Assembly (NCBI GenBank): GCA_000619965.1
Contig: KK211045.1
Coordinates: 736-64,735 of the forward strand
Length of the DNA: 64,000 nt
DNA from: Propionibacteriaceae bacterium P6A17
Lineage (GTDB): Bacteria; Actinomycetota; Actinomycetes; Propionibacteriales; Propionibacteriaceae
Direction of reading: 5' to 3'
Positions 7,417-15,932 of the stretch are shown here, in pieces. The notes beneath the pieces were generated by a model. The model saw only the letters and a program-made list of their open reading frames with translations, had not been told where the DNA came from and made no database searches. Numbering within the stretch: position 1 is the first letter of the stretch; the number at the start of each line of letters is the position of its first letter. Position numbers and translations under genes: made by a program.

Positions 7417-10083
7417 GTGAACAAGCTCCTCCTCATCGACGGTCATTCCGTGGCCTATCGCGCCTTCTTCGCGCTTCCCGTCGAGAAGTTCTCGACGTCG
7501 ACGGGCCAGCACACCAATGCCGTCTACGGCTTCACGTCGATGCTCCTCAACGTCTTGCGCGACGAATCGCCCACCCACCTCGCGGTGGCGTTCGACGTGT
7601 CCCGGCACTCGTTCCGCACCGACGAATACGCCGACTACAAGGCCACGCGCGCGAAATCACCGGAGGAGTTCCGGGGCCAGGTGGAGCTCATCAAGCAGGT
7701 CCTCGATGCGCTCAACATCGTCCACGTCGAGAAGGAGGGCTTCGAGGCGGACGACATCATCGCCACCCTCGCGACGGCGGCCTCCGCCGACGGGTACGCG
7801 GTGGGGATCGTCACCGGGGACCGCGACGCGATGCAGCTCGTCGACGAGCGGGTGACCGTCCTCTACCCGCGCAAGGGCGTCTCGGATCTGGCGCGGATGA
7901 CCCCGGACGCCGTCGAGGAGAAGTACCTCGTGCGGCCCGCGCGCTATCCCGAGCTGGCGGCGCTCGTCGGGGAGACCAGTGACAACTTGCCGGGCGTGCC
8001 CGGCGTGGGACCCAAGACCGCGGCGAAGTGGCTGGCCGAGTACGACGGTCTCGACAACCTGCTCGTGCGCTCCGAGCAGGTCAAGGGCAAGGCCGGCGAG
8101 AGCCTGCGCGCCCACCTCGACGACGTGCGCCGCAACCGTCGGCTGAACGCCCTGGTGCGCGACGTGCAGCTCGACGCGCAGCCGGCCGGGCTGGCACGCA
8201 GGGAGTGGGATCCGCAGGCGGTCGCGGAGCTGTTCGACGCGCTCGAGTTCCGCACCTTCCAGGCCCGCCTCACCGAGCTCGGGGGCGCGGCGCCGACGAC
8301 GGAGGCCCCCGGGGAGGGCTTCGAGGTCGACGGGGAGGCGCTCGCCGCCGGCACCGTCGCGGACTGGCTGCGCAGTCACGGCGAGGGCGTCGTCGGGGTC
8401 CACTTCGTCGGGCGCTGGGGGCGCGGCACGGGCGATATCGACGGCGTCGCGCTGGCGACCGCGGGTGGCGCCGCGGCCTATCTGGACACGGCCCAGCTCA
8501 CCCCCGACGACGACGCCGCGCTGGCTGCGTGGCTGGCGTCGGAGCAGCACGCGAAACACGTGCACGACGCCAAGGGCCCGATGCTTGCGCTGCCGGAGCG
8601 CGGCTGGGAGCTGGGCGGCGTGGTGTGCGACACCCTGCTGGCCGCCTACCTGCTGCGGCCCGAGCAGCGCAGCTACGCGCTGGAGGATCTCGCGCAGCAG
8701 TACCTGCACAGGGAGCTGGCCGGTGGGTCGGGCGACGACTCCGACCAGCTCGCACTCGACTTCGGCGACGGCCCGGACGCCACCGATGCCATGGTGCGGG
8801 CTCGCGCGACGGTGGAGCTGGGCGAGACCCTGTCCCGGCAGCTCGCCGACGCCAACCAGCAGGGGCTCCTCACCGACCTCGAGCTGCCGCTGGCCGTGGT
8901 GCTGGCCCGCATGGAGCGCACCGGGGTGGCCGTCGACGTCGACCGGCTGCAGCAGCTCCGGCGCGAGTTCGACGATGCCGTCAACGCCGCCCAGCAGGCG
9001 GCTTGGGACGTGATCGGCGAGCAGGTCAACCTCGGCTCCCCGAAGCAGCTCCAGAAGGTGCTGTTCGAGGATCTGGGCATGCCGCACACCAGGCGCACGA
9101 AGTCCGGGTGGACCACCGACGCCGAGGCGCTGGCTGGCCTGTTCGAGAAGACCGGGCACCCGTTCCTCGAGCACCTGCTCGCGCACCGCGACCGCATCAA
9201 GCTGCGGCAGACCGTCGACGGGCTCATCGCCGCGACGGGCGCCGACGGCCGCATCCACACCACCTATCAGCAGACCATCGCGGCAACGGGGCGGCTCTCG
9301 TCGACCGACCCGAACCTCCAGAACATCCCGATCCGCACCCCGCTCGGCCGCCAGATCCGCACGGCCTTCGTCGCGGGCGACGGCTACGAGGCGCTGATGA
9401 GCGCCGACTACTCGCAAATCGAGATGCGGCTGATGGCCGACGGGTCCGGGGACGAAGGGATGATCGCCGCGTTCAACTCCGGCCGCGACTTCCACAACGA
9501 GATGGCCGCCCGCGTCTTCCACGTCGACCCGGGCGACGTCACCGGCGAGATGCGCGCGCGGATCAAGGCCATGAACTACGGGCTCGCCTACGGGCTGAGC
9601 GCCTACGGGCTGTCCAACCAGCTGAAGATCTCAGTCGGTGAGGCTCGCGAACTCATGGACGACTACTTCGAGCGTGTCGGGGGAGTGCAGCGCTACCTGG
9701 CGGACATCGTCGACGAGGCTCGGCGCGTCGGGTACACGGAGACGATGCTGGGGCGGCGACGCTACCTCCCCGACCTGGGCTCCGACAACCGGCAGCGACG
9801 CGAGATGGCGGAGCGGGCGGCACTCAATTCGCCCATCCAGGGTTCGGCCGCCGACGTCATCAAGCTGGCCATGCTCGCCGTCGACGAGCGACTTGCGGCT
9901 TCCGGGCTGCGCAGCCGCGTGCTACTGCAGGTCCACGACGAGCTCGTGCTCGAGGTGGCCGAGGGCGAGACCGAGCCGCTGACCGAGCTCGTGCGCGAGG
10001 CGATGGGCGGGGCAGCGGATCTGCGGGTGCCGCTCGCGGTCTCGATCGGCGTCGGGGCAAACTGGGAGGCCGCCGCCCACTGA
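7417..10083 (+). CDS. polA: DNA polymerase I
   Basis: An 888-residue repair and Okazaki-fragment polymerase. The N-terminal 5'-nuclease domain (about 1-290) has LLIDGHSVAYRAFFA, FEADDIIATLA, GDRDAMQLV and GVPGVGPKTAAKWL. The middle region (about 300-500) keeps the 3'-exonuclease fold but lacks the acidic DxE metal ligands, so proofreading is probably absent, as in other actinobacterial PolA proteins. The polymerase domain has DPNLQNIPIRTPLGRQIRTA, SADYSQIEMRLMA near 662 and QVHDELVLEV near 839. It ends 37 nt before a convergent sortase-like gene. Confidence 0.97.
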   Translation: MNKLLLIDGHSVAYRAFFALPVEKFSTSTGQHTNAVYGFTSMLLNVLRDESPTHLAVAFDVSRHSFRTDEYADYKATRAKSPEEFRGQVELIKQVLDALNIVHVEKEGFEADDIIATLATAASADGYAVGIVTGDRDAMQLVDERVTVLYPRKGVSDLARMTPDAVEEKYLVRPARYPELAALVGETSDNLPGVPGVGPKTAAKWLAEYDGLDNLLVRSEQVKGKAGESLRAHLDDVRRNRRLNALVRDVQLDAQPAGLARREWDPQAVAELFDALEFRTFQARLTELGGAAPTTEAPGEGFEVDGEALAAGTVADWLRSHGEGVVGVHFVGRWGRGTGDIDGVALATAGGAAAYLDTAQLTPDDDAALAAWLASEQHAKHVHDAKGPMLALPERGWELGGVVCDTLLAAYLLRPEQRSYALEDLAQQYLHRELAGGSGDDSDQLALDFGDGPDATDAMVRARATVELGETLSRQLADANQQGLLTDLELPLAVVLARMERTGVAVDVDRLQQLRREFDDAVNAAQQAAWDVIGEQVNLGSPKQLQKVLFEDLGMPHTRRTKSGWTTDAEALAGLFEKTGHPFLEHLLAHRDRIKLRQTVDGLIAATGADGRIHTTYQQTIAATGRLSSTDPNLQNIPIRTPLGRQIRTAFVAGDGYEALMSADYSQIEMRLMADGSGDEGMIAAFNSGRDFHNEMAARVFHVDPGDVTGEMRARIKAMNYGLAYGLSAYGLSNQLKISVGEARELMDDYFERVGGVQRYLADIVDEARRVGYTETMLGRRRYLPDLGSDNRQRREMAERAALNSPIQGSAADVIKLAMLAVDERLAASGLRSRVLLQVHDELVLEVAEGETEPLTELVREAMGGAADLRVPLAVSIGVGANWEAAAH

Positions 10084-10120
10084 GCGACGGCCTCCGGATG
10101 CGTGGCTGGCTGGTCGGGCC

Positions 10121-10819
10121 TCAGAAGAGGGTGCCGTAGAAGAAGACGCGCGACTTCCACGGGTCGGCGACCTTCTCGTCGACGGTCTTGTCGAAGTCCC
10201 AGCAGATGATCATGGCCACTTCGGAGTCTCCCTCGAAGTCGATCATGGTGTCGGAGTTCTCGTCGTAATCGGCCACCATCACCTTCTTGGCCTCGGTGAA
10301 CCGGTAGCAGGCCACCTCCCCGGAGGCGCCGTAGAGCTTGATGACGTCCCCGTCGGTGAGCTGCGACTTTCCGCCGTCGTAGAGCTCGTTGCCGAGCGCG
10401 CCGCCGTTGCGGTACGTGTGGATCGACAGGATGGCCTTGCCGGGGGTGCCGGGCTTCGGGCCCTCGTTCCACCACGACGCCGTACGCTTCTCGGCCGGCG
10501 GCGGTGCGGCGATGTTGCCCTGCTCGTCACGGCCCAGGGAGAGGACCTTCTCGTCGACCTCCATCGAGCCCTCGATGGTGTAGCGCACCGGCTCGAAACC
10601 GGCGGTGGTCGTCGTGCACTCCAGCGACGGGGTGGGCTCGGGCGAGGCGGCCGGAGAGGAGGCGCTGGGGGAAGTGCTGACCGACTGGCCAGCCGACGGC
10701 TTCTCGGCGCCGGGGCGTGACATCCACAGGCCGAGCGCGACCACCAGGGCGATCACGACGACGGCTGCGACGATTCCTACGACTCTGTTGCGATTCTGCA
10801 CGCGACGGAGTATAGCCAT
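10121..10819 (-). CDS. class F-like sortase, membrane anchored
   Basis: A 232-residue protein with an N-terminal membrane helix (VVGIVAAVVVIALVVALGLW), a Ser/Pro/Ala-rich linker, and a C-terminal domain that reads like a class E/F sortase. The catalytic triad candidates are His in AILSIHTYRNGGALGNELY, Cys in VAMIICWDF and Arg in WKSRVFFYG. QLTDGDVIKLYGASGEVACYRF gives the conserved strand pattern. Sortases join surface proteins to the cell wall or perform housekeeping transpeptidation. No substrate with an LPXTG-like signal is in the window and no pilin genes are adjacent, so it is an orphan. I chose the ATG at 10819 because it directly precedes the basic residues of a signal anchor; an ATG 16 codons upstream is also in frame. 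It is convergent with polA and divergent from rpsA. Confidence 0.65.
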   Translation of the reverse strand: MAILRRVQNRNRVVGIVAAVVVIALVVALGLWMSRPGAEKPSAGQSVSTSPSASSPAASPEPTPSLECTTTTAGFEPVRYTIEGSMEVDEKVLSLGRDEQGNIAAPPPAEKRTASWWNEGPKPGTPGKAILSIHTYRNGGALGNELYDGGKSQLTDGDVIKLYGASGEVACYRFTEAKKVMVADYDENSDTMIDFEGDSEVAMIICWDFDKTVDEKVADPWKSRVFFYGTLF

Positions 10820-10843
10820 GGAGGGCCAACGCACCCCCGTCGG

Positions 10844-10872
10844 TTGACCGCCCACACCGTCTGACATAGGAT
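10844..10872 (+). promoter_or_regulatory. rpsA promoter
   Basis: TTGACC (10844-10849) and TAGGAT (10867-10872) are separated by 17 bp. Transcription would start near 10879, giving a leader of about 110 nt before the rpsA ATG. The leader carries a GGAG 9 nt ahead of the start. It lies in the divergent gap with the sortase gene. Confidence 0.6.
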
Positions 10873-10987
10873 TGACATCGCACTGTGGCTCGTTGTGCCC
10901 TCGGACGGATGGGGGTCAGCATGTCGGGGTCCGCTCCGATCAGTTGCAGTGCGCCCACAGACATCCATCCCATCGGAGCCCTACTAC

Positions 10988-12427
10988 ATGACCTCTCCCA
11001 CTGAGGCGTCAGCCATCGCGGTTGACGATTTCGGCAGCCAGGAAGCCTTCGCCGAGGCCGTCGACGCAACCATGAAATACTTCAACGACGGGGACATCGT
11101 CTCCGGCACCGTTGTGAAGGTCGACCGGGACGAGGTTCTCCTCGACATCGGTTACAAGACCGAAGGCGTCATCCCTTCCAAGGAACTCTCCATCAAGCAC
11201 GACGTCGACCCGTTCGACGTCGTCCAGGTCGGCGACGAGGTCGAGGCCCTGGTGCAGCAGAAGGAGGACAAGGAAGGTCGCCTCATCCTGTCCAAGAAGC
11301 GCGCACAGTACGAGCGCGCCTGGGGCACGATCGAGAAGATCAAGGAAGAGGACGGGGTTGTCTCCGGTACCGTCATCGAGGTCGTCAAGGGCGGCCTGAT
11401 CGTCGACATCGGCCTGCGTGGCTTCCTCCCCGCATCGCTCGTGGAGATGCGCCGCGTCCGCGACCTGCAGCCGTACGTCGGCATGGAGCTCGAGTCGAAG
11501 ATCATCGAGCTCGACAAGAACCGCAACAACGTGGTCCTGTCGCGTCGTGCGTGGCTCGAGCAGACCCAGTCCGAGGTTCGCCACACGTTCCTCACCCAGC
11601 TCCAGAAGGGCCAGATCCGCAAGGGCGTCGTGTCCTCCATCGTCAACTTCGGCGCCTTCGTCGATCTTGGCGGCGTCGACGGCCTCGTGCACGTCTCGGA
11701 GCTGTCCTGGAAGCACATCGACCACCCCAACGAGGTCGTCGAGGTGGGCACCCCGGTCACCGTCGAGGTGCTCGAGGTCGACATGGAGCGCGAGCGTGTC
11801 TCCCTGTCGCTCAAGGCCACCCAGGAGGATCCGTGGCAGACGTTCGCCCGTCTGCACCAGATCGGCCAGATCGTCCCCGGCAAGGTCACCAAGCTCGTGC
11901 CGTTCGGTGCGTTCGTCCGAGTGGGCGACGGCATCGAGGGCCTCGTGCACGTGTCCGAGCTTGCCGAGCGTCACGTCGAGATCCCGGAGCAGGTCGTCGC
12001 CGTCGGCGACGACGTCATGGTCAAGGTCATCGACATCGATCTCGACCGTCGTCGCGTGTCCCTGTCGCTGAAGCAGGCGAACGAGGGTGTCGACATCGCG
12101 GCCGACGAGTTCGACCCGTCGCTGTACGGCATGACCGCCTCCTACGACGAGCAGGGCAACTACATCTACCCCGAGGGCTTCGATCCGGAGACCAACGAGT
12201 GGAAGGAAGGCTACGAGGAGCAGCGCGCTGCTTGGGAGGCCCAGTACGCCGAGGCCCAGGCGCTGTGGGAGGCCCACAAGCGTCAGGTCGAGGAGGCCGA
12301 GTCCGCCGACCGCGAGGCGGCCGTCGAGGCTGGCACCGGCTACGTCTCCGAGTCCTCCTCCGAGGGTTCGCTCGCTTCCGACGAGGCCCTCCAGGCCCTG
12401 CGCGAGAAGCTGACCGGCGGCAACTGA
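10988..12427 (+). CDS. rpsA: 30S ribosomal protein S1
   Basis: A 479-residue protein with four S1 RNA-binding domains (about 30-100, 118-185, 203-275 and 290-362), each with the GxVxxVxxxGxxVxI pattern: GTVVKVDRDEVLLDI, GTVIEVVKGGLIVDI, GVVSSIVNFGAFVDL and GKVTKLVPFGAFVRV. Four domains and about 480 residues are normal in actinobacteria, against six in E. coli. The acidic C-terminal tail is also typical. The start at 10988 gives the standard MTSPTEASA-like N-terminus and is preceded by GGAG. Confidence 0.97.
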   Translation: MTSPTEASAIAVDDFGSQEAFAEAVDATMKYFNDGDIVSGTVVKVDRDEVLLDIGYKTEGVIPSKELSIKHDVDPFDVVQVGDEVEALVQQKEDKEGRLILSKKRAQYERAWGTIEKIKEEDGVVSGTVIEVVKGGLIVDIGLRGFLPASLVEMRRVRDLQPYVGMELESKIIELDKNRNNVVLSRRAWLEQTQSEVRHTFLTQLQKGQIRKGVVSSIVNFGAFVDLGGVDGLVHVSELSWKHIDHPNEVVEVGTPVTVEVLEVDMERERVSLSLKATQEDPWQTFARLHQIGQIVPGKVTKLVPFGAFVRVGDGIEGLVHVSELAERHVEIPEQVVAVGDDVMVKVIDIDLDRRRVSLSLKQANEGVDIAADEFDPSLYGMTASYDEQGNYIYPEGFDPETNEWKEGYEEQRAAWEAQYAEAQALWEAHKRQVEEAESADREAAVEAGTGYVSESSSEGSLASDEALQALREKLTGGN

Positions 12428-12441
12428 TCCGCTGAACGCCT

Positions 12442-12481
12442 GATCGACGGCGCTCTTCCCACAGGGAGGGCGCCGTCGATC
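12442..12481 (+). terminator. strong stem-loop after rpsA
   Basis: GATCGACGGCGC (12442-12453) pairs perfectly with GCGCCGTCGATC (12470-12481). The loop can extend the stem with CCC/GGG. There is no clear T-run, as is common at actinobacterial terminators. It separates rpsA from coaE. Confidence 0.8.
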
Positions 12482-12490
12482 GTCTTGCGG

Positions 12491-12496
12491 CACAAT
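12491..12496 (+). promoter_or_regulatory. -10 hexamer of probable leaderless promoter for coaE
   Basis: CACAAT lies 8 nt before the ATG at 12505, directly after the rpsA terminator. It has only a near match to TANNNT. Confidence 0.35.
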
Positions 12497-12504
12497 CTTG
12501 AACC

Positions 12505-13092
12505 ATGACTCGCATCGCACTCACCGGCGGCATCGCCTCGGGCAAGTCCACCGTCGCCGACATGTTCGCCGAGCAAGGCGCCGTCCTCATCGACTCGGAC
12601 GTCCTCGCCCGCGAGGTCGTCGAGCCGGGCACTCCGGGACTGGAGGCGATCGTCGGGCGCTTCGGGGACGGCATCCTCACCGGCGACGGCCGACTCGACC
12701 GCGCCGCACTGGCCGGGCTCATCTTCGGCGACGACGAGGCGCGCAGGGATCTGGGCGCGATCACGCACCCGCTGGTGGCGCGGCGACGTGAGGAGCTGCT
12801 GGCCGAGGTGCCGGCGGGGCACCTCGCCATCGCGGTGATTCCGCTGCTGGTGGAGAACGGGCTCGAGCGCTCCTTCGACGAGGTGATCGTCGTCGACGTG
12901 CCGGTCGAGCTGCAGCTCGAGCGGCTCATGGCCCGCAACGGCCACACGCGGGATCAGGCGTGGGCACGGATCCGCTCGCAGGCGACGCGCGAGCAACGGC
13001 TCGCCGTCGCGACGCACGTCATCGACAACTCGGGCAGCATCGAGGCCACCCGCGAACAGGTGGCCTCGGTGCTGGGGCGGCTCAGGGCGTGA
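12505..13092 (+). CDS. coaE: dephospho-CoA kinase
   Basis: A 195-residue P-loop kinase for the last step of coenzyme A synthesis. The Walker A motif GGIASGKST is at residues 8-16, the substrate Asp motif LIDSDVLAREV is near 31, and GAITHPLVA and IAVIPLLVENG follow. It has standard single-domain length; the C-terminal UPF0157-type extension seen in mycobacteria is absent. It follows rpsA as in other actinobacteria and ends 27 nt from the convergent metQ. Confidence 0.95.
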   Translation: MTRIALTGGIASGKSTVADMFAEQGAVLIDSDVLAREVVEPGTPGLEAIVGRFGDGILTGDGRLDRAALAGLIFGDDEARRDLGAITHPLVARRREELLAEVPAGHLAIAVIPLLVENGLERSFDEVIVVDVPVELQLERLMARNGHTRDQAWARIRSQATREQRLAVATHVIDNSGSIEATREQVASVLGRLRA

Positions 13093-13119
13093 CCGCCCCG
13101 GTTGCCGGGTTCGGGCTGG

Positions 13120-13947
13120 CTATCGCAGCGACTCGGGAAGCCACCACAGACCGTCGTTGTGCTGCGAGAGATAGGACTTGAACTCGTCGGAACGGTAGGC
13201 GGCGACGATGTCCTTCGCCCACTTCGCGTCCTTGTTGTCCTCGTGAACCGCCACCTGCAGGACGAGGTGGGGGAGGATGTCCTCCTGGAGCAGCGCGGTG
13301 GAGGGGTCGATCTTGGCGTTGTACACGATGGACCCGGTGATGACCGCGTAGTCGAAGTCGTCGAGCGACGCGGCCACCGTCGTGTTCACGAGCTCCTGCA
13401 GATCCAGGTTGTGCGGATTCTCGACGATGTCGTCGGCCGTGACCGTGGCGAGGTCGGCGTCGGGATCGAGCGTGATCCAGCCGGCCTTCTGCAGCAGGGC
13501 GTAGGCGCGCGACGTGTTGGCGGCGTCGTTCGGCACCGCCACGGTCATGCCGTCGACGATTTCGTCGAGCGAGTCGTGCCGGCCCGAGAAGAGGCCGGCG
13601 GGCACCGTCGGGATCTCGCCGATGACGGCGAGCTGACCGCCCTGCTTCTCGTTGAAGTTCTCCGCGTAGGCGGTGTGCTGCTCGACGTTGAAATCGATCT
13701 CCTTCTCCGTCAGCGCGATGTCGTTCTGCACGAGGTCCGACATCTCGACGACCTCGAACGTGTAACCCTGGTCCTCGAGGATCGGGATGATCGCATCCTC
13801 GAACAGCACGGTGTACGGGCCTTGGGCCTTGCCGTACTTCAGGTGGGTTTTGGCGTCGCCGGAGGCTTCCTCGCTGCCCGCGCCGGCGCAACCGGCCAGG
13901 GCGAGGGTGAGGGCGGCGGTGAGTGCCACGATGCGGTGCAAAGCCAT
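13120..13947 (-). CDS. metQ: MetQ-family substrate-binding lipoprotein
   Basis: A 275-residue NLPA/MetQ lipoprotein with the lipobox LALAGC (Cys20). Family-typical segments are EDAIIPILEDQGYTFEVVE, DLVQNDIALTEKEIDFNVEQ, VAVPNDAANTSRAYALLQ and FDYAVITGSIVYNA. It should be tethered outside the cell and feed MetNI. It is last of the metN-metI-metQ operon, 18 nt after metI. The usual ligand is D- or L-methionine, but MetQ-like proteins also bind other sulphur compounds, and the polycysteine leader upstream makes a cysteine link worth testing. Confidence 0.9.
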   Translation of the reverse strand: MALHRIVALTAALTLALAGCAGAGSEEASGDAKTHLKYGKAQGPYTVLFEDAIIPILEDQGYTFEVVEMSDLVQNDIALTEKEIDFNVEQHTAYAENFNEKQGGQLAVIGEIPTVPAGLFSGRHDSLDEIVDGMTVAVPNDAANTSRAYALLQKAGWITLDPDADLATVTADDIVENPHNLDLQELVNTTVAASLDDFDYAVITGSIVYNAKIDPSTALLQEDILPHLVLQVAVHEDNKDAKWAKDIVAAYRSDEFKSYLSQHNDGLWWLPESLR

Positions 13948-13965
13948 GGGGGTTCCTTTCTTGTG

Positions 13966-14643
13966 TCAGGCCTTGTTGCGCGCACGCCGGGCCAGGTGGT
14001 TGCCGAGCGATTGCAGGGATTGGACGAGGACGATCAATGCGACGACGGTGAGTGCCATCAGCGGGGCATTGAACGCCTGGTAGCCGTAGGTGAGTGCGAT
14101 GTCGCCGATGCCGCCGCCACCGATGTAGCCGGCCATCGCGGTGGCGCTGACCAGCGTGACCGCCCCGGTCGTCACGGCCAGCACGATCGACGGCCAAGCC
14201 TCGGGGAGCAGGAAGTGGCGGACAATCTGCCACGTGCTCGCCCCCATCGACTGCGCTGCCTCGACGATGCCCCGCGGCACCTCGAGCAGCGACGCCTCGA
14301 ACAGCCGGGCGATGAACGGCCCGATGTAGAGCGTGAGGGGCACCAGCGCCGCCGTGGTACCGATTCTCGTGCCGACCAGCGCCTTCGTCAGCGGCATCGC
14401 CACCACCATGAGGATGATGAACGGCAGCGACCGCACGACGTTGACCAGTGCCCCCAGCGCGGCGAACACCGGGCGGTTGGGGAGGATGCCGTCGGCGCGC
14501 GTGAGCACCAGCGTGACGGCGATCGGGATGGCGAGGAGGGTGCCCAACAGGAGCGCCCAGCCCACCATGTAGAGCGTTTCGGCGCCCGCATCGACGAGCC
14601 GGTCGGGGGCGATGCCGAAGTGTGTGTCGAAGATCTCGTTCAT
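13966..14643 (-). CDS. metI: MetI-family ABC transporter permease
   Basis: A 225-residue membrane permease with about five transmembrane segments. Its cytoplasmic coupling loop is EVPRGIVEAAQSMGASTWQI, with the EAA-loop pattern for the ATPase contact, and ATAMAGYIGGGGIGDIA is a hallmark of MetI. Its ATG overlaps the stop of metN. Confidence 0.93.
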   Translation of the reverse strand: MNEIFDTHFGIAPDRLVDAGAETLYMVGWALLLGTLLAIPIAVTLVLTRADGILPNRPVFAALGALVNVVRSLPFIILMVVAMPLTKALVGTRIGTTAALVPLTLYIGPFIARLFEASLLEVPRGIVEAAQSMGASTWQIVRHFLLPEAWPSIVLAVTTGAVTLVSATAMAGYIGGGGIGDIALTYGYQAFNAPLMALTVVALIVLVQSLQSLGNHLARRARNKA

Positions 14644-15701
14644 GCTGCGGTGCCTTCCTGCGCGGCGATCTCGAGCGTGTGGAGGTCGAGGTCGGTGATG
14701 TCGTAGCCGGCTTCGAACAAGTGCTGACGCGCCTGACGCAGCGGCAGCGCCGCGCCGAGGGCCTGGACGTTGAGGACGCCGAGCAGGTCGTCGCCGATTT
14801 CCTGGATCGTCGCGCTGAGCAGTCTGGTGGTGACGCCGAACTGGCGGTGCACCTGCGCCAGCGCCTCGGAGCCATTCACGTCGCCCCGGGCCGCGAGCCG
14901 CCAGAGGGCATACGGTTCGGGAGTCTCACGCACCTGCTCCATGAGGCGGCGCGGCACCCGGTCGTCGACGATGGTGCGCACGAACCGTCGGGTGATGTCC
15001 TGCTCGGGATTGGCGAACACGTCGAGGACGGGGCCGGACTCGACGATGCGCCCGCGGCTCATCACCGCCACCTTGTGACACACCTTGGCGATGACGTGCA
15101 TCTCGTGGGTGACGATCAGGATGGTGACCCCAAGCTCCCGGTTCACGCGGGCGAGCAACTCGAGGATCGAATCGGTCGTGTCGGGATCGAGTGCGGAGGT
15201 GGCCTCGTCGGCCAGCAGAATGCCGGGCCGATTCGCGAGCGCACGGGCGATGCCCACCCGCTGCTTCTGCCCACCCGAGAGCTGCCCGGGACGGGCGTTC
15301 GCCTTGTCGGAGAGTTCGACGAAGCCGAGCAACTCGGTCACGCGCGTGCGGATCTCATCGGCGGGCACGCCCGCCAGCTTGAGCGGCATGGCGACGTTGT
15401 CGAACACGCTGCTGCTGGAGAGGAGATTGAACTGCTGGAACACCATGCCGATGCCGCGGCGGTGTGCGGCGAGGCGCTTGCCGCGCAGCCCGGTGACGCC
15501 GCGGCCATCGATCAACACCTCGCCCTCGTCGGGGGGTTCGAGGAGGTTGACGAGCCGCAGGAGGGTGGATTTGCCGGCGCCGGAGGTGCCGACGATGCCG
15601 ACGATCTCTCCGTCGTCGATCGTGAGGTTCACGTCGTCGAGCGCTCGAACCTCTCGGTCGGCGGCGTGGAAACGCTTGTGGATGTGGGTGAGTTCGATCA
15701 C
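14640..15701 (-). CDS. metN: MetN-family ABC transporter ATPase with NIL domain
   Basis: A 353-residue ATPase. Walker A is GTSGAGKST (38-46), the signature is QLSGGQKQRVGIARAL near 138 and Walker B is ILLADEATSALDPD. The C-terminal part from about 270 (VTTRLLSATIQEIGDDLLGV, ALPLRQARQHLFEAGYDI) is a NIL domain, the ferredoxin-like module through which intracellular methionine inhibits MetNI. I chose the GTG at 15701 because AGGAGG (minus strand, 15714-15709) precedes it by 7 nt and the ABC fold begins directly after it. An ATG 20 codons upstream would lie on top of this ribosome binding site. The start codon is part of a 7-nt segment complementary to the leader hairpin. Confidence 0.94.
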   Translation of the reverse strand: MIELTHIHKRFHAADREVRALDDVNLTIDDGEIVGIVGTSGAGKSTLLRLVNLLEPPDEGEVLIDGRGVTGLRGKRLAAHRRGIGMVFQQFNLLSSSSVFDNVAMPLKLAGVPADEIRTRVTELLGFVELSDKANARPGQLSGGQKQRVGIARALANRPGILLADEATSALDPDTTDSILELLARVNRELGVTILIVTHEMHVIAKVCHKVAVMSRGRIVESGPVLDVFANPEQDITRRFVRTIVDDRVPRRLMEQVRETPEPYALWRLAARGDVNGSEALAQVHRQFGVTTRLLSATIQEIGDDLLGVLNVQALGAALPLRQARQHLFEAGYDITDLDLHTLEIAAQEGTAA

Positions 15702-15751
15702 GGGTCGCCCTCCTGGGCATGCAAGGACACTACTGGCGTGGGATGGATGGA

Positions 15752-15784
15752 ACCCGTGCATCGCCCTCAGCGGGCGGAACGGGT
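15752..15784 (-). promoter_or_regulatory. hairpin overlapping the leader-peptide stop codon
   Basis: On the minus strand ACCCGT (15784-15779), whose first base is the last base of the leader TGA, pairs with ACGGGT (15757-15752). GCCC and GGGC extend the stem inside, with a short loop. The segment CACGGGT (15758-15752) can instead pair with ACCCGTG (15705-15699), which covers the metN start codon. The two pairings exclude each other. Confidence 0.55.
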
Positions 15785-15873
15785 CACGCGGAGCAACAGC
15801 AGCAGCATGCGCCAGCGTGCGGCATGACGGGCGCAGCGACGCTCAGGGGAGCGCTCGGCTGGATGCAGGTCAT
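15784..15873 (-). CDS. polycysteine leader peptide upstream of metNIQ
   Basis: A 29-codon ORF that begins MTCIQPSAPL and ends HAGACCCCCSA. Five consecutive Cys codons (TGC TGC TGC TGT TGC, 15807-15793) lie two codons before the stop. It is read in the same direction as metN and ends 82 nt before the metN GTG. Short ORFs ending in Cys runs are known in mycobacteria as cysteine-responsive attenuators of sulphur genes; the role here is inferred by analogy. The ribosome binding site is weak (GAAAGCGAAG, a few nt from the ATG). An internal ATG at 15825 would give a 13-residue version with the same Cys run. Low-complexity GC-rich chance is the main alternative. Confidence 0.6.
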   Translation of the reverse strand: MTCIQPSAPLSVAAPVMPHAGACCCCCSA

Positions 15874-15902
15874 GTGGCTTCGCTTTCGCTGGACTGATGG
15901 CC

Positions 15903-15932
15903 ACACTAGGCGCACACGCAGTGCCGTGTCCA
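15903..15932 (-). promoter_or_regulatory. candidate promoter of the leader-metNIQ operon
   Basis: Minus-strand TGGACA (15932-15927) and TAGTGT (15908-15903) are 18 bp apart. A start near 15896 would leave about 22 nt before the leader ATG. Confidence 0.45.

Noticed and set aside
15702-15910. SAM riboswitch in the metN leader
   Set aside because: None of the conserved SAM-I, SAM-II or SAM-IV core blocks could be found, and the region is occupied by the polycysteine ORF and its hairpins.
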